Shown piece by piece: positions 62,592-64,000 of a stretch of 64,000 nt of DNA. Position 1 is the stretch's first letter. Each line of letters begins with the position of its first letter. A program made the translations under genes and the position numbers. A model generated the notes under the pieces. It was not told the DNA's origin. It saw only the letters and a list, made by a program, of their open reading frames with translations, and made no database searches. The stretch is from Paenibacillus pedocola (GTDB lineage Bacteria; Bacillota; Bacilli; Paenibacillales; Paenibacillaceae), in NCBI RefSeq assembly GCF_031599675.1, contig NZ_CP134223.1, positions 2,232,001 to 2,296,000 on the forward strand, given 5' to 3'.

Positions 62592-64000
62592 ATGATGAGC
62601 CCTTTCGTGCATTTGCATGTGCACAGCGAATACAGTTTACTGGACGGGGCGGCGCGCATTACGGATCTCGTGCGCCGGGCCGGCGAATACGGCATGAAGT
62701 CGCTGGCGCTGACGGATCATGGAGTGATGTATGGGGCAATCCCCTTTTATAAAGCCTGCGTAGCGAACGGCATTAAACCGATCATCGGCTGCGAAGCTTA
62801 TCTGACTGCAGGCTCACGCCGTGAGCGCGGCAGCCGCAAAGATCAGCCGATTTACCATCTGATCCTGCTCGCGAAGAATGAAACCGGCTACAAAAACCTG
62901 ATGCGGCTGGTTTCGATCGGCCATCTCGAGGGCCAGCACTATAAGCCGCGCATTGACATGGAAGCTTTGGCGGCTCACGCCGAGGGTATTATCTGCCTCA
63001 GTGCCTGTCTGGGCGGTGAGGTACCGCAGCATCTGCTGCACGGGCGTGATGATGAGGCATATAAAGCAGCGAAGCGGTATCAGGAGATTTTTGGCGAGGA
63101 CTTCTATCTGGAGCTGCAGGATCACGGCATTCCTGAACAGAAGCGGGTCAATCCGAAGCTGATCGCCCTGGCGGAGGAATGCGATATTCAGCTGGTGGTT
63201 ACGAATGACGTTCACTATCTGGCCAAGGAGGATGCCGAGGTTCAGGATGTGTTGATCTGCATCGGCACCGGCAAGACGGTGGATGATGAGCAGCGGCTGA
63301 AGATCGGAACAGACCAGCTGTTCCTCAAGAGCGGCGAGCAGATGGCGGCGCTGTTTCCGCATGTGCCACAGGCTATTCGTAACACGCTGGATATCGCAGA
63401 GAAATGCAATCTGGAGCTGACGTTCGGCCAGCATATTCTCCCGGAGTATTCTCCGCTGCCGGAAGGGCTGGATGCAGCCGCTTACCTGCGGGAGCTCTGC
63501 CGCACCGGGCTTGAAGCGCGGTATGCAGATACGCCGCTCTGGGCTTCGCCCGAGCGGAAGGCGGCAGCCGAGGACCGGCTGGCCTATGAGCTGGGTGTTA
63601 TCGAGAGCATGGGCTTCAGCGATTACTTTCTGATCGTCTGGGACTTCATTGCGTATTGCCACCGCAAGGGCATTGCTACCGGTCCAGGCCGCGGTTCCTC
63701 TGCAGGCAGTCTCACTGCGTATACCCTGCGGATCACGGATGTGGACCCGCTGAAGTACAATCTGCTCTTTGAGCGTTTCCTTAATCCTGAACGGATAACG
63801 ATGCCGGATATTGATATCGACTTCAGTGACGAGCGCCGCGATGAGGTGATTGCTTACGTTGTTGACAAATACGGCAAGGAGCATGTGGCACAGATCATCA
63901 CCTTCGGGACGATGGCTGCACGGGCGGCTGTCCGCGATGTCGGCCGGGCGCTGAATCTGCCTTACAATGAGGTGGACAAGGCAGCGAAGCTGATCCCGGG
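62592..64000 (+). CDS. dnaE: DNA polymerase III alpha subunit DnaE (5' part)
   Basis: The first 469 or so residues of DnaE; the gene continues past the right edge. The PHP domain starts at once (HLHVHSEYSLLDG, LALTDHGVMYG) and the polymerase domain includes GPGRGSSAGSL (near 364) and the catalytic Asp pair in MPDIDIDF (near 400). In Firmicutes DnaE works beside PolC, mainly extending RNA primers on the lagging strand. Two adjacent ATG codons (62592, 62595) are possible starts after AAGTGGGGATG. It is divergent from ytrH/ytrI. Confidence 0.96.
   Translation, partial: MMSPFVHLHVHSEYSLLDGAARITDLVRRAGEYGMKSLALTDHGVMYGAIPFYKACVANGIKPIIGCEAYLTAGSRRERGSRKDQPIYHLILLAKNETGYKNLMRLVSIGHLEGQHYKPRIDMEALAAHAEGIICLSACLGGEVPQHLLHGRDDEAYKAAKRYQEIFGEDFYLELQDHGIPEQKRVNPKLIALAEECDIQLVVTNDVHYLAKEDAEVQDVLICIGTGKTVDDEQRLKIGTDQLFLKSGEQMAALFPHVPQAIRNTLDIAEKCNLELTFGQHILPEYSPLPEGLDAAAYLRELCRTGLEARYADTPLWASPERKAAAEDRLAYELGVIESMGFSDYFLIVWDFIAYCHRKGIATGPGRGSSAGSLTAYTLRITDVDPLKYNLLFERFLNPERITMPDIDIDFSDERRDEVIAYVVDKYGKEHVAQIITFGTMAARAAVRDVGRALNLPYNEVDKAAKLIP

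Noticed and set aside
62814..63884. 356-codon minus-strand frame inside dnaE
   Set aside because: It is antisense to the conserved polymerase gene and has no RBS or domain; codon structure follows dnaE.

Overview
The window looks like a chromosome segment from an endospore-forming Gram-positive bacterium of the genus Paenibacillus or a close relative. The grounds are a SUF operon of the Firmicutes type (sufD-sufS-sufU-sufB), spore coat genes cotJABC, a tricistronic spore-germination receptor operon, a run of YheC/YheD spore-coat-associated ATP-grasp genes, an AbrB-type regulator, and the ytoI/ytpI/ytrI/ytrH/dnaE neighbourhood known from Bacillus. Strong AGGAGG-type ribosome binding sites, many hairpin-plus-T-run terminators and a moderate base composition fit this. 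I see no phage, insertion sequence, CRISPR array, tRNA or rRNA gene. All identifications rest on reading the sequence; no database search was run.

Layout. 1-3.5 kb: end of the iron-sulfur cluster assembly operon. 3.7-4.5 kb: DUF2935 protein. 5.0-8.9 kb: a heterodimeric ABC exporter behind a repeat-rich leader. 9-15 kb: DUF7667-like protein, two HD-GYP proteins (one lacking the catalytic His of the HD pair), a MoaD-MoaE fusion, a YunD-like phosphoesterase and UppP. 15-20.4 kb: YfkAB radical SAM protein, CNNM/CBS transporter, cotJABC, a Ser/Thr kinase and a small Ser/His-rich protein. 20.5-26.5 kb: TetR regulator, acetyltransferase, flavin reductase, aldo/keto reductase, SDR protein, methyltransferase and CapA-like protein. 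26.6-36.3 kb: a carbohydrate locus with two ABC permeases divergent from a YesM/YesN two-component system, a substrate-binding lipoprotein and a GH36 alpha-galactosidase, with two copies of a palindromic repeat before the last gene. 36.3-41 kb: AbrB with Spo0A-box-like sites upstream, a HAD phosphatase, a glycosyltransferase with an attenuator-like leader, and an LtaS-type enzyme. 41-46 kb: MarR regulator, then lipoprotein / OmpR regulator / histidine kinase / small membrane proteins. 46-50 kb: germination receptor operon. 50.2-56.9 kb: five YheC/YheD-type ATP-grasp paralogues plus a GNAT-like protein in one tightly packed operon, divergent from yheA, which has its own tandem-repeat leader. 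57.7-59.5 kb: DUF2441 protein, LURP-one-like protein and a small membrane protein. 59.7-64 kb: ytoI, ytpI, ytrI, ytrH and the 5' part of dnaE, which runs off the window.

How the genes fit together. Sporulation is the main theme: cotJABC, germination receptor, YheC/D ATP-grasps, AbrB, YtrH/YtrI. The carbohydrate locus reads as one unit for sensing, importing and hydrolysing an alpha-galactoside; it carries no ATPase gene, so a shared MsmX-type ATPase is likely. The observations I rate highest are the ATP-grasp/GNAT operon with alternating long and short paralogues, the two repeat-built leaders that run into a Shine-Dalgarno sequence, the three Spo0A-box-like sites upstream of abrB, and the attenuator-like leader before the glycosyltransferase gene.
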